DNA of 64,000 nucleotides from Herbinix hemicellulosilytica (GCF_002904165.1 NZ_CVTD020000029.1:48053-112052); one strand, 5' to 3'; numbered from the stretch's first letter, positions 26,010 through 34,900 are shown. Program-made: numbers and translations. Notes: generated by a model from the letters alone, not told the origin.

Positions 26010-26417
26010 TTATTTGGAGTCACTAAAATCTGAATCATTACCTATCTCCAGTTTCAACCTTTTTATGTAACCATAGAGCATTTTGATAATCTCAATCAAC
26101 TTTTCATCTAGAGCATCATACTGTTCCTTATGTATATAGCCATTTTGATAGGCAGTAAGAAGATGATTCCTACATTCTCCTGCACTGCCAAGTGCGCTGT
26201 TGGCGTGGAAGAGTTCTCTTTTAATAAATAATTGAGTATTTCCTTCGGCAATATTTGCCCCAATACTACGGCTGGCTCTAATTAATTGGTCTGTAAGCCT
26301 ATATTGTTCATAACTTGGAAACCCTTTAACCAATTCCCCTATCTCCTGCTCAAGACTATTTGCCTTCTGCCAAACCTTGAGAGTCTTAAAATCCTTTACT
26401 ACTAAACTTTCACTCAT
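26010..26417 (-). CDS. Four-helix-bundle protein (23S rRNA intervening-sequence type)
   Basis: The 135-residue product carries the family pattern: VVKDFKTLKVWQKANSLEQE, LTDQLIRASRSIGANIAEG, KRELFHANSALGSAGECRNH and a last helix EKLIEIIKMLYGYIKRLK. These proteins form homopentameric four-helix bundles. They are named from genes within 23S rRNA intervening sequences, but most occur free in genomes as here; the function is unclear. ATG 26417 was chosen because AAGGA lies 8 bases upstream; the long upstream extension of the frame has no homology. No rRNA sequence surrounds it. Confidence 0.8.
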   Translation of the reverse strand: MSESLVVKDFKTLKVWQKANSLEQEIGELVKGFPSYEQYRLTDQLIRASRSIGANIAEGNTQLFIKRELFHANSALGSAGECRNHLLTAYQNGYIHKEQYDALDEKLIEIIKMLYGYIKRLKLEIGNDSDFSDSK

Positions 26418-26821
26418 AAAGTTCATCCTTTCAAATTTGATTTTCCACATTATACGGATTGTTAGGGATAAGTCAAATTCTGATAGAAAAATTTTTGTAA
26501 AGTAATTACTGAAGGGCAAAAGGGTTAAGGAAATAAATAATGCATAATTAATCCTTAGTCCATTACACCTTAGAACTAATATCCTAACATGGTTTTTGTC
26601 GCTTAAAAATCCATATAAATGCTGTAGCGCTAGAGGGTCGAGGGATTTTACTAAATACATATATAATAAGAAAAGGTATAAGAGGAAAGGGAAAAGGATT
26701 TAGGGAAAAGATGATAAAACACTTGAAAATGTATTTAGTAATTTTATATAAAATAATCGCCCATTAATAAAAAGGTATTTTACTAAATTATAATCAAATA
26801 CCTCCGTTACAATAAATTTGT

Positions 26822-26857
26822 TTGCTTACCTAATTTGATAGGTAAGCAATTTTTTTG
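26822..26857 (+). terminator. Strong terminator hairpin upstream of parM
   Basis: TTGCTTACCTA pairs perfectly with TAGGTAAGCAA around a 6-base loop and is followed by eight T. It could end an unseen upstream transcript or attenuate parM. The rest of 26418-26941 holds AAGG-type tracts and no gene. Confidence 0.7.
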
Positions 26858-26941
26858 TAAAAATACTTGAAATTATAAAAAGTGATTAAATATAAAGAAC
26901 TATAACGAACTTAAATTTATTAAAGAAATGGAGGAATTTTC

Positions 26942-27853
26942 ATGGAGGATAAGATTATCTTAGGATTAGACAATGGAAATGCTTATACTAAAAGCAGTGA
27001 GGGTTTTAGTTGTCAGTCGGGCTTTACAAAATCTGATGTAGAGCCTATTGCAAAACAAAATCTGCTTATATATCAAGGTATTTATTACAGCATAGGTAAT
27101 AACAGAGCGAGCGTTCAATTAGATAAGACTCAGACTCAGGATGCTTTTATAATATCTTTGGCTGCAATAGCAGATGCAATTAACAAGGCAGGAATAGAAC
27201 AGAAAGCAGATGTATTTTTAGGTGTGGGGCTTCCTATCATTCACTACGGTAAAATGAAAGCAAAATTCAGAGAGTATTTTTTGTGTAATAATATTAATTT
27301 CAACTATTTAGGAATAGACTATACAATTAGCATTAAAGATTGCAGAGTCTATCCCCAGGGTTATGCTGCATTTATTAATATTTTTAAAGATTATAAAGAT
27401 ATTGCTTTGGCAAATGTGATTGACATTGGTGGCTATACTACAGATTTTTTCATAGTAGAAAACGGGATAATTAACACTGCAACCTGCTATTCACTACCGA
27501 ACGGTACAATCACATTGTTTGCATCCATACAACAGGAATTATTAAAAATAAATATTAATCTGACAGAAAAGCAGATACAGGATATTATCTTAGGTAAGCA
27601 GCCAGTTTTATTTGATGCAGATATAAATAAAATGATAGAAATAAAAGCAAAGGAATATGTAGAAAATTTGCTGACAAAGATTTTAGAATACGGTTTTGAA
27701 TTCAGGAATCCGACAATAGTTGCTGGTGGCGGGGGTATGATGTTAAGAAAATATATAGAATCATCGGACAAGATAAGGTATATTGAAAACCTTGACCAGT
27801 TTGCAAATGCCAAAGGTTTTAAAATCCTATTAGAGCAAGAACTAAGAAGGTGA
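26942..27853 (+). CDS. parM: ParM-like actin homologue (plasmid segregation)
   Basis: The 303-residue product has the actin/ParM nucleotide motifs: phosphate 1 LGLDNGNAYTK (about 7-17), phosphate 2 VIDIGGYTTDFF (about 159-170) and adenosine IVAGGGGMML (about 258-267). ParM forms ATP-driven filaments that push sister plasmids apart, bound through the adaptor ParR. ATG 26942 lies behind GGAGGAA. The small gene that starts 4 bases after the stop is of ParR type. A type II partition pair in an otherwise chromosomal-looking island suggests an integrated plasmid or a plasmid-like conjugative element. Gene symbol is by family. Confidence 0.8.
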   Translation: MEDKIILGLDNGNAYTKSSEGFSCQSGFTKSDVEPIAKQNLLIYQGIYYSIGNNRASVQLDKTQTQDAFIISLAAIADAINKAGIEQKADVFLGVGLPIIHYGKMKAKFREYFLCNNINFNYLGIDYTISIKDCRVYPQGYAAFINIFKDYKDIALANVIDIGGYTTDFFIVENGIINTATCYSLPNGTITLFASIQQELLKININLTEKQIQDIILGKQPVLFDADINKMIEIKAKEYVENLLTKILEYGFEFRNPTIVAGGGGMMLRKYIESSDKIRYIENLDQFANAKGFKILLEQELRR

Positions 27854-27857
27854 TTTT

Positions 27858-28148
27858 ATGGCAACAAAACGGATAAACCTCTCTTTTTCTATGGATAGGG
27901 AAGACGATGCCAGGGTATATAACATACTTTCTGCACAAAAATATAAAACAGATTATGTAATTAAGGCAGTGTTAAGTTATATAGGAGAAAGGGATAAGGG
28001 TTTTGATAAGGAAATAGTTAAACAGGCTGTGAAAGAAGCGATAGCGGAATGTGGAGGAATTACCATAGAAAACAAGGGAAAAGAGAATGATAGTTGCATA
28101 CAACATGAATTGCCTGACGATATATTTGATATGTTTGACAATCTATAG
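27858..28148 (+). CDS. Probable ParR-type adaptor
   Basis: The 96-residue product begins MATKRINLSFSMDREDDARV, a pattern of a beta-strand then helix as in ribbon-helix-helix DNA-binding proteins, and ends in an acidic tail (DDIFDMFDNL) that in ParR contacts the ParM filament. It follows parM at 4 bases with GGTGAT as ribosome site. ParR binds a centromere of short repeats, usually upstream of parM; I see no clear tandem repeats there. Size, position and fold pattern make the assignment likely. Confidence 0.65.
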   Translation: MATKRINLSFSMDREDDARVYNILSAQKYKTDYVIKAVLSYIGERDKGFDKEIVKQAVKEAIAECGGITIENKGKENDSCIQHELPDDIFDMFDNL

Positions 28149-28162
28149 ACTTTAACCTTTAC

Positions 28163-28194
28163 AAGCAGTGAAGTTTAAGACTTCCTGCTTTTTT
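28163..28194 (+). terminator. Terminator of the parM-parR operon
   Basis: AAGCAGTGAAGT pairs with ACTTCCTGCTT (one bulge) and runs into TTTTTT. Confidence 0.75.
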
Positions 28195-28450
28195 CTTGTA
28201 TAAAAGTATAGGTGGAGAGACATTGAATAAGCCATAAATTACCTTAGGTTAAGCCTTATTCCTCCTTGCCCCTTTCTCCTAATTCCTTATTCTATAATAC
28301 ACAGTCCCAAAAAGAACTGGAATAAAAAGTTAGGAACTAAAAGGAACTATAATTCGAGGATAATTAAAATTAAAGATAGACTCTTTACAAATAATTTTAA
28401 GATATGCTATATTTAAAATGCATTCTGGGAAATGTAGTTGGTAAATAGGC

Positions 28451-28500
28451 AAAATAGGGGAAGAGGTTGCTTTGCTGCAGTTTCTTCCCCTATTTTGTTT
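28451..28500 (+). ncRNA. Stable hairpin with T tract
   Basis: AAAATAGGGGAAGA pairs perfectly with TCTTCCCCTATTTT around an 18-base loop that itself can pair (TGC with GCA). It lies in a 734-base gene-free stretch (28149-28882). The upstream sequence has a TATATT-like -10 (28427-28432). It is either a small RNA with its own terminator or a terminator alone. The rest of the stretch holds an AAGG-type tract and, at 28306-28345, GGAATAAAAAGTTAGGAAC, which resembles a transposon-end site. Confidence 0.4.
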
Positions 28501-28882
28501 TAATATAAAGTAATTTTTTCCTCAGGAGTATAATAGAAGCGTAAAACTCGATTTTAGAAATGGTTTCCTTATAAGAAAGTTAGTAAGATGAATTATTAGA
28601 AATCAAGCATTTTATAACAGAAAAAGAGCAAATGCGTAGGTTTTGTATAGGCAAAAGGTTCAGAAACGATTTTTGAGGATTAAAGGTTAAAAAGTGATTC
28701 TAAAACTGAAAAAGGCAGGTGTAAGGGAATTATAGGTTAAAGGGGATAGGAGTCTTGGAATTCGTAACTATATAATATGATAGTAACTATTAAAAATATT
28801 GTTTTTTCTTACCCATTATCTTATTAAGAATCTATAGAAAAAAGGCTTCCCATCGATAAAACTGGAAAGCCTTGAAAGATAA

Positions 28883-29170
28883 TTAGTCGGTTAGCCATTT
28901 ATCCAGGTAATCAATCATTTCGCTTATGTTGGGGTATTTTTCTTTAAACTGTTCAGGAGTCAATTCTGGTATTTTTTCAGAAAGTTTATTTATTAAATAT
29001 TTTAATTCGCCCAGCAAGTCTTTTTCGCTGTCGCAGTTGTATTCATAGACGGTTACTAGAATATCAAAGCAATAGTCCAAATTTTGATACGGAACAGAAT
29101 CTTTACCAAAAGTCTTATCAACAGTTTCTAATAAATTAGCAACTTCTGATTTTAGATGCTTATTCTTCAT
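28883..29170 (-). CDS. Unrecognised 95-residue protein
   Basis: The product is small, acidic and helical (MKNKHLKSEVANLLETVDKT...). ATG 29170 is preferred, with AAGGAG upstream; a TTG at 29191 is possible. It lies downstream of the primase gene on the same strand after a gap of about 85 bases and may be co-transcribed with it. No motif is recognised. Such short genes next to plasmid-type primases are often replication accessory or control genes, which is only a guess here. Confidence 0.55.
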   Translation of the reverse strand: MKNKHLKSEVANLLETVDKTFGKDSVPYQNLDYCFDILVTVYEYNCDSEKDLLGELKYLINKLSEKIPELTPEQFKEKYPNISEMIDYLDKWLTD

Positions 29171-29254
29171 AAAGCACCATCTCCTTTCCAAAGTTTTATG
29201 GCATTATAGGAAAGGATAAAAATAAAAGTCAAATATTTTTACAATAAATTTATT

Positions 29255-31225
29255 CTAAAATGGCATATCTTCAGGTTCAACCAGGATTGGTTTAAAATCT
29301 TCGTCTACTAAAGTTGGTGGTGTAAATTTTTCGGGAGAAAAATATTCATCAAGTTCAAACGGAATGCCATTTATTATCTTACCCACTATATTGATAATTT
29401 GTTCTCTTGTACATTTCTCATCAATTTCTTTAATTGTATCTATATCAAATTTCTGCTTAAGACGGTACAACTGGGCATCTGAAATGTTCATAAAATAGTA
29501 TTCGGTTTTTTGTGATGTATCCGTTTTACATAACTCTACTTCATTACGAGAAGGAGGGGTTATATGGGTTGTGCCGGCCGGCTCAAAAACATTATCTTTT
29601 GTATTGTCATTAGAGTTGTTTGTTTTAAGTTCAAGGATAGACGTAATATTTTTTATCTGTTTTAGTTCTTTAATATCAATGCCGTTTTGCTGGCTTAATT
29701 TTTTAAGGAGATTAACCTTTGCAATTTCTTCTTCTATGTCCCTGGGGTCAATAGAAAATACTTCAGAATCAGTGTAATATCCAGAGTTCAAAAGAATATT
29801 TAGATGTTCTTCTGAGGCAGGCGAGAAAACATAACCATTCTTTTCCCACAGGTCAATTAACATTTGCAGTTGGTTATCATCCTGGATTGCAACAGCAACA
29901 TCCGTCAAATCCTTTCCTTGCCCGGGAAAGGTGCGGACAATTTTTATTTTTCTAAATCCACTGTTCCATAACTTATAGGCTATTTGGATGCTATTACACT
30001 GTCCGATGTTATTATTATCATTATCAAAAAAGAGCAGTACTTCAATTTCACAGCCAAAATAGTGTTTTAACAGATTTATTTGTTCGTCAGTCAGGTTAGA
30101 TTGACCGGGGGAAACGGCATTAATATATCCTAAGGATATCAGTTTCAGGCAGTCGGCAACACCTTCAGTAATCCATAATTTAGTTACTTTATTGTTTTTA
30201 ATTTCAAACAGATTAAACAAAAACTGGCCTATGGAAAAAGATTTTATACCGTAATACTGATATCCATTGTCTTTAGTTTTGAGTTCACCATAATCAAGAA
30301 TATTTGAATACTTCCCCCATTGTTTACTTTTGCCTTCTTCTTTTTTGTATAAGACGTGTCTACAATGAAGCCCTACTATTATGCCTGAGTTATGGTCTTT
30401 GAATGGGAATATTACTCTATCACTAAGCCCATAAAAATTAGGATGAGTAAGTTTGCTTTGGTTTTGTCTGTCAAAATAAATAAGTCCATATTTTTCTATA
30501 GTACCGCCAGAAATATAATACTTTTTATGCATGAAATCCTGCAATTTATCAATTGAATTGAACTGTTCTTTATTTAATAAAATTTCGTGCAGCAATATAC
30601 TGTTTTTTGCGTCTTCTATTGCTTGTGCATAAACATTAAGTTCAGTATCTTTCTTCGAAGATGGCTCAATTGAAGATTCTTTTTTGTTAATTACAATAGA
30701 ATTATCTGGTTTTCTCGCAACTGTATTAACCAGTGGAGTAGATTCCCGGGGTAATACCGAGATATCATAATAATCCTTAATGTTTAAACTTTTTGTTGCC
30801 TCATATCTTTTTAAAACTTTCTGCTTTATTTTTTCTTTATAATCACTTATTGAGTTAAAAGTAAGATTTAAATGAGCAAAATTTATTGCGGCAAATATTT
30901 TTGCTTCATTAAGAGCATTTGAAGTGAATCCCTGCATCAGCGCAATAAACTTTAAGTAAGTTCCACTGGTTTTGCAGGCAAAGCATGTAAAACTTTTTTC
31001 GTTATCGTTAAATATAAACTCAGTTTTATTGGAGGCACCTTGGTGAAAAGGACAAACACATCGCCAGTGTCCATATTGATTAGTTGCATTCAGGTTGAAA
31101 AATCTAACTAAATTTTCCCCAGTTATATGAGGTGATATATAAGTATTTTCTATTTCATTTAGGTAGTTATAAAGTTGTCCCATTTCATATTTGATTTTAT
31201 TTTCAATAATTTCATTGATATTCAT
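29255..31225 (-). CDS. DnaG-type primase (CHC2 zinc finger plus TOPRIM)
   Basis: The product is about 656 residues. The zinc-finger residues CVCPFH and FTCFACKTSG (about 60-95) match the CHC2 primase finger. The TOPRIM core is visible in KLWITEGVADCLKLISLGY and VLLFFDNDNNNIGQ (about 345-420). A proline-rich linker and a small C-terminal domain follow. Such proteins make RNA primers, here most likely for a plasmid, phage or conjugative element rather than the chromosome, as the C-terminal DnaB-binding domain of a host DnaG is not evident. The start at 31225 follows AAAGGA by 8 bases. The coding sequence contains a 25-base near-copy of the operator region at 31466-31490. Confidence 0.82.
   Translation of the reverse strand: MNINEIIENKIKYEMGQLYNYLNEIENTYISPHITGENLVRFFNLNATNQYGHWRCVCPFHQGASNKTEFIFNDNEKSFTCFACKTSGTYLKFIALMQGFTSNALNEAKIFAAINFAHLNLTFNSISDYKEKIKQKVLKRYEATKSLNIKDYYDISVLPRESTPLVNTVARKPDNSIVINKKESSIEPSSKKDTELNVYAQAIEDAKNSILLHEILLNKEQFNSIDKLQDFMHKKYYISGGTIEKYGLIYFDRQNQSKLTHPNFYGLSDRVIFPFKDHNSGIIVGLHCRHVLYKKEEGKSKQWGKYSNILDYGELKTKDNGYQYYGIKSFSIGQFLFNLFEIKNNKVTKLWITEGVADCLKLISLGYINAVSPGQSNLTDEQINLLKHYFGCEIEVLLFFDNDNNNIGQCNSIQIAYKLWNSGFRKIKIVRTFPGQGKDLTDVAVAIQDDNQLQMLIDLWEKNGYVFSPASEEHLNILLNSGYYTDSEVFSIDPRDIEEEIAKVNLLKKLSQQNGIDIKELKQIKNITSILELKTNNSNDNTKDNVFEPAGTTHITPPSRNEVELCKTDTSQKTEYYFMNISDAQLYRLKQKFDIDTIKEIDEKCTREQIINIVGKIINGIPFELDEYFSPEKFTPPTLVDEDFKPILVEPEDMPF
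29538..29562. repeat. 25-base repeat shared with the 31.4-kb control region
   Basis: TACTTCATTACGAGAAGGAG followed by GGGTT lies inside the primase gene. The control region at 31466-31490 has the same 25 bases with one change. Its TACTTCATTAC half matches the inverted repeats there. Confidence 0.6.
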
Positions 31226-31410
31226 TGCCATCATCCTTTCGTAGAAATTTATCATCTAATTATAAAGTAACACATAAAAATCAAACACCGTTTGGCGGTG
31301 TATTTAATGATGATGGCATTATATTTAGAAATAAAATAAAATCAAATTTTTAGATAAAAATTTTTCATAAATTGTAACAAAAATTTAATAAAAAAAAGAG
31401 CCGTGAAAAT

Positions 31411-31438
31411 TTGACAAAAAGTTTTTGGGCTTTATAAT
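31411..31438 (+). promoter_or_regulatory. Promoter of the SpoVS-like/SymE-like genes
   Basis: TTGACA (31411-31416) and TATAAT (31433-31438) are 16 bases apart, a near-consensus sigma-A promoter. Inverted repeats follow directly. Confidence 0.75.
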
Positions 31439-31445
31439 AACTCAT

Positions 31446-31554
31446 GTAATGAAGTATTAAACATGTACTTCATTACGAGAAGGAGAGGTTAACCAAATTC
31501 CTTCCTTCCGTAATGAAGTATAGGTTTGAAGTATTTTAAATAATACTTCATTAC
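31446..31554. promoter_or_regulatory. Inverted-repeat operator or origin-like region
   Basis: GTAATGAAGTA (31446-31456) faces TACTTCATTAC (31466-31476), and GTAATGAAGTAT (31510-31521) faces ATACTTCATTAC (31543-31554). Both pairs are perfect. They lie between the divergent primase and SpoVS-like genes, just after a strong promoter. Repressor binding or replication-initiator binding would both fit. Confidence 0.6.
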
Positions 31555-31635
31555 ATAAATGTAAGAAACCAAGAAACTTGAAATTATGAGAAATCCCTTC
31601 CTATAATGCTTGAAACATTAAGGAGGGATTTTATA

Positions 31636-31929
31636 TTGGGTATACAGGTATTAAAGGTTTCAGGAAATGGTAATATAAACGCTATTGCTGATACAATTAA
31701 TAAATACGTAGTTGAGGATGGCATTGTCCATATTGATGCAATAGGAATAAAGGCAACATATACGACAGTGAAAGCCCTTATACAAGTGGTTGAATCTCTG
31801 GTGAATAAAGGTTATAGGTTTAATTTGAGGCCATATTACGTTAAGGTAAACACAGGGGGAAATGATATACAGTCAATTAGTAAGACTGCCATTCGGTGGA
31901 CATTGATTGCTAAGGAAAAAAGCATTTAA
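31636..31929 (+). CDS. SpoVS-like (Alba-fold) protein
   Basis: The 97-residue product (IQVLKVSGNGNINAIADTIN...) has the SpoVS pattern: an initial strand VLKVS, then a helix and the conserved DAIGIKATYTTVKALIQVVE, which corresponds to the QAIGAGALNQAVKAI block of SpoVS. SpoVS is a small DNA/RNA-binding Alba-like protein needed for sporulation in Bacillus; this copy has an extra C-terminal segment (YRFNLRPYYVKVN...). TTG 31636 was chosen since AGGAGGG lies 8 bases upstream. The gene sits behind a near-consensus promoter with perfect inverted repeats, so its expression is probably tightly controlled. It may be an element-borne nucleic-acid-binding regulator. Confidence 0.7.
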   Translation: MGIQVLKVSGNGNINAIADTINKYVVEDGIVHIDAIGIKATYTTVKALIQVVESLVNKGYRFNLRPYYVKVNTGGNDIQSISKTAIRWTLIAKEKSI

Positions 31930-31956
31930 TCTTGCAGCAACTACAGAGGTGTTAAA

Positions 31957-32181
31957 ATGCAAAAACGTATTCTAAGTGTTTATTATAGTTATACAGGAGA
32001 TAAGGAAGTGCCTCAAATAAGGCTGCAAGGCAAATGGCTTAAGAAACTTGGGTTTGAAACAGGGAAGAAGATAGTTGTTTTAGCAGAGAATGGAGTTTTA
32101 GAAATAAGGCTTACTTCTGATAAAAATAATGTTAGTTTAGTTAAAAAAGATAATAATAAGTTCTCTAAGAAGAGTTGTTAA
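31957..32181 (+). CDS. SymE-like toxin family protein
   Basis: The 74-residue product matches the SymE pattern: RILSVYYSYTGDKEVPQIRL, then LQGKWLKKLGFETGKKIVVLAENGVLEIRL, an AbrB-like swapped-hairpin fold. E. coli SymE is an SOS-induced toxin controlled by the antisense RNA SymR and compacts or cleaves nucleic acid; many Firmicute relatives lie in mobile elements. It begins 27 bases after the SpoVS-like gene and probably shares its transcript. No antisense promoter is obvious. A terminator follows at 32285. Confidence 0.75.
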   Translation: MQKRILSVYYSYTGDKEVPQIRLQGKWLKKLGFETGKKIVVLAENGVLEIRLTSDKNNVSLVKKDNNKFSKKSC

Positions 32182-32284
32182 AGATACAATATGTAACGGA
32201 GCAGGTTAACACCTGCCTTAATTGTACCCACGGTATTTATAAGATTAAATTTATTGCACTTTGAGACATTATTTGTATTCTATT

Positions 32285-32316
32285 ATCACTGCTTAAACAA
32301 TAAAGCAGTGATTTTT
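32285..32316 (+). terminator. Rho-independent terminator
   Basis: ATCACTGCTT pairs with AAGCAGTGAT around 8 bases and is followed by TTTTT. It ends the SpoVS/SymE transcript. Confidence 0.75.
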
Positions 32317-32317
32317 C

Positions 32318-32553
32318 TTGTTTAAGGGTGAAGATAAAATTGACTACAACATTAATAGCGCAAAGTTGTTGGAGATAAAAGAGTTAAAGGGATTTCAGAA
32401 TGAGCCAGGGGTGTTGGAGTATCAGGTTAAAGTTGATTTTGATTTTAAAAAACTAATAACAGCAGATGATGGAGTCTGGCCAAGATTTGTTATATTGAAG
32501 AAGGAATCTGAAAAAGCGGCTGGAGGATTGACGGTGTTGGTACGGGACCGTGA
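32318..32553 (+). pseudogene. Fragment of a DUF4829-type protein, frameshifted
   Basis: The frame has only a TTG start that touches the preceding terminator, so the 5' part of the gene is missing. The sequence YNINSAKLLEIKELKGF and VLEYQVKVDFDFKKL, ending in FVILKKESEKAAGG, resembles the end of secreted DUF4829-type proteins, which close with a W-I-DGIGTGP motif. Here the reading frame after AAGG is off: the neighbouring frame reads IDGVGTGP then TGA at 32551-32553. A lost base near 32527 explains this. Truncated and frameshifted remnant. Confidence 0.5.
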
Positions 32554-32689
32554 TTAGGGAGTATGTGATATAAAGTACATGCTTTTATAGCGTGCACTTT
32601 TGTTTTTATATCAAATTTAAAAGGATTTTATTCACAATTATCGAATAGAAAAGTAGAATAAACAGTTTAAAGGTATAAGGAATGATAGG

Positions 32690-33540
32690 ATGTTTGATAA
32701 CAACTGTTATGTATATAAAAAAGAAGTGGACTGGTCGGTACTGCAGCAGGGTGTAAGCATTCCAGTAACTATACAGATAGTTTTCCAAAATACTATAAAT
32801 AAGTTTTTGCCAAGGGGCCAGTCTAAAGATATTTATCTGGTGTTGGAAGGACTGACTTATAAGGCGAGGCTTGTAAACCAGAAATTTGATGAGAGAAAGT
32901 ATCCAAACAGAAAAGATATACTGCAAATAAGGTATCATCCTCAAAGTGAGATTGCCGAAAGACTTAGAAGCATTTTTGCTGCAAGTTACAGGTATATATT
33001 AGAGCAGAGAAATAGCCTGCCTGAAAACCAACGCAAGTTCACTAAAGTTCCTGTAGAAAAAAGGGAATATCTGGCTATATATACAACAGACTATCCAGAT
33101 ACGTATCTATTTGAATGTATTACGCAGGAGGATACAAGGATAGTAAAGGAAACAATGGTTAATGAAGATGAGCAGGAGTATGAAGCAAGTATTAACTATA
33201 AAACAGTTGACCCTGATGCTACTATTGCTATAGTGAATCAAATAGTAAAGATTCGTAAACTTAACAGGGCAATAGGGGAAACCTTGAAACTTCTTTATAA
33301 TTATTGCTGCCAGATATGTGGAGAAAATATTAGTACAAGATATGGAGTCAATATTGTAAAGTCTCACCATATAGACCCATTTGTTGAATCCCTCAATAAT
33401 AATGCAGAAAATCAGGTTATTATTTGTCCCAATCATCATCGGATTATTCATAGGGCAAGACCTGTTTTTGACAGGAGAAAATTAATTTTGTTTATCATAA
33501 TGGAGTAGAGGAAAGGATTATATTAAACCAGCATTTGTAG
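32690..33540 (+). pseudogene. HNH endonuclease with a C-terminal frameshift
   Basis: The product has an N-terminal unknown domain (about 1-190; EVDWSVLQQGVSIP at the start) and a C-terminal HNH nuclease: CCQICGENI, VKSHHIDPF, NQVIICPNHHRIIHRA. All the zinc and catalytic residues seem present. The annotated frame ends RKLILFIIME, but the adjacent frame gives INFVYHNGVEERIILNQHL, the expected family ending, stopping at 33540. One A missing from an A run near 33480 explains it. The nuclease core is upstream of the break, so the protein could still work, or the change may be a sequencing error. It lies just before the BREX operon. Confidence 0.6.
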
Positions 33541-33642
33541 GAATCAGGATTTGAATGGCTGTTTATTATTTTATTTTAAAGTTATAATCGTGATTATTAG
33601 ACAATTTACAAGTCATATATATTACAATTTTATACTTAAGCC

Positions 33643-33671
33643 TGTACAATTTTTCAATTAATATGTATAAT
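33643..33671 (+). promoter_or_regulatory. Candidate BREX operon promoter
   Basis: TGTACA (33643-33648) and TATAAT (33666-33671, preceded by TATG) are 17 bases apart, about 40 bases before brxA. No long inverted repeat is seen there. Confidence 0.45.
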
Positions 33672-33709
33672 TAAAATATCGAAAAAGTGGACCAGAAAGA
33701 AGGAAAAGT

Positions 33710-34315
33710 ATGGCTGAAGAGTTAGAATATAAATCCACAATTAAATCAAGACCGTTTCTTTTTAGGGAAACGAAAAAGGCTGCTGAACTTATAAATAAAG
33801 GGTTTAAGGAATTTGAGATAAAAGAAAAGGCAAAAAAAGATAACATATTTCAGGTAAACACAGAAACGCGCAGAAGTGAAATTGCGTCAATAGTGCTGCA
33901 GAGATTAAAGGCTATTGATGACTTTTTGATTGAAAAAATAGTAAACGGTGATATAGAAACGAGCAAGCAGATAGTTATCTACTCTATTATGAAGACTGAT
34001 AGATTATTCTTTGAATTTATGTATGAGGTGTTTAGAGAAAAGATATTGCTTCGGGATTTAACATTGCAGGATAAGGATTTTAATCTATATTTTAATAGAA
34101 AGAAAGAGCAAAGCGAACGGGTGGCCTCATGGGATGACTACACCTTCTATAAATTGAAACAGGTATATATTCGTATCCTATTTGAGGCTGGTTTTATAAA
34201 AGGCCCAAAAAAGGACAGGGAAATTGTTAAGCCAATTCTTGAAGAAGAGGTTGTGCAGCATCTTAAAGAGATTGGAGACATAAAATACCTTAATGCACTG
34301 ATGGGAGAGATATAA
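33710..34315 (+). CDS. brxA: BrxA (DUF1819), BREX inner-membrane-like/DNA-binding subunit
   Basis: First gene of a type 1 BREX operon, which blocks phage replication and methylates host DNA at a non-palindromic site. The 201-residue product matches the small DUF1819/BrxA family in length and in the pattern YKSTIKSRPFLFRETKKAAE, RLKAIDDFLIEKIVNG, and the central YSIMKTDRLFFEFMYEVFREK. The fold resembles NusB-like RNA- or DNA-binding helical proteins. ATG start behind AAGGAAAA. The stop is immediately followed by the GTG of brxB, so the two are translationally coupled. Confidence comes from family length and the exact BREX gene order that follows. Confidence 0.88.
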   Translation: MAEELEYKSTIKSRPFLFRETKKAAELINKGFKEFEIKEKAKKDNIFQVNTETRRSEIASIVLQRLKAIDDFLIEKIVNGDIETSKQIVIYSIMKTDRLFFEFMYEVFREKILLRDLTLQDKDFNLYFNRKKEQSERVASWDDYTFYKLKQVYIRILFEAGFIKGPKKDREIVKPILEEEVVQHLKEIGDIKYLNALMGEI

Positions 34316-34900
34316 GTGAAAACTATTTATCAAAGGCTTGATGAAATCATACAGCGGATTACGAAAGAATCATTTAGAGAAAATACAGGACTTGGAAATG
34401 AAATAGGATACTATATATTTGATTATGAACCAAGATATGAAATGCTTGTGAGAGAGCATGTGCGTTTTCTTATACAGAAGATTAATGACGGAGACTATGG
34501 TTTTCACATAAAGGAATTTGACTTGTATGAAATAATGCTGGAACTTCTTGAGACAAAAGGTTATCTTGAGAAGAACTTTATGATGGAACAGGTAAAGGGT
34601 AGTGAATTTGTATTTAATGCTACTAAAAGAGCATTAAGGCTTACTGAGAAAGATGACCTTATTATTCAATATATAAGGGATAGGGTAGTAAAAGGAGACG
34701 TAGTATTTATAACCGGTGTGGGGAAGGTATGGCCGATTATACGCTCACATACGGTATTAAATAACCTTCATCAGGTTTTGGACGAAGTACCTGTAATTAT
34801 GTTTTTCCCAGGAGTATATGATGGACTTGAACTGGTGCTTTTTGAAGAAATTAAGGATGACAACTATTATAGAGCATTTAAGTTGGTTGATAGATATTAG
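34316..34900 (+). CDS. brxB: BrxB (DUF1788)
   Basis: The 194-residue product begins directly after the brxA stop at a GTG with GGGAGAG upstream. It shows the DUF1788 pattern: a helical N-terminus with a nucleotide-binding-like middle and the conserved VFITGVGKVWPIIRSHTVLN, then PVIMFFPGVYDG close to the end. BrxB is required for BREX defence; its biochemical role is not settled. Length, spacing and neighbours are standard for type 1 BREX. Confidence 0.9.
   Translation: MKTIYQRLDEIIQRITKESFRENTGLGNEIGYYIFDYEPRYEMLVREHVRFLIQKINDGDYGFHIKEFDLYEIMLELLETKGYLEKNFMMEQVKGSEFVFNATKRALRLTEKDDLIIQYIRDRVVKGDVVFITGVGKVWPIIRSHTVLNNLHQVLDEVPVIMFFPGVYDGLELVLFEEIKDDNYYRAFKLVDRY

Noticed and set aside
26010..26417. 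Intervening sequence within a 23S rRNA gene
   Set aside because: The protein belongs to that family, but no rRNA sequence flanks it.
26942..33540. Complete integrative conjugative element
   Set aside because: No relaxase, VirB4/VirD4-type coupling protein or secretion genes are recognisable anywhere in the window.
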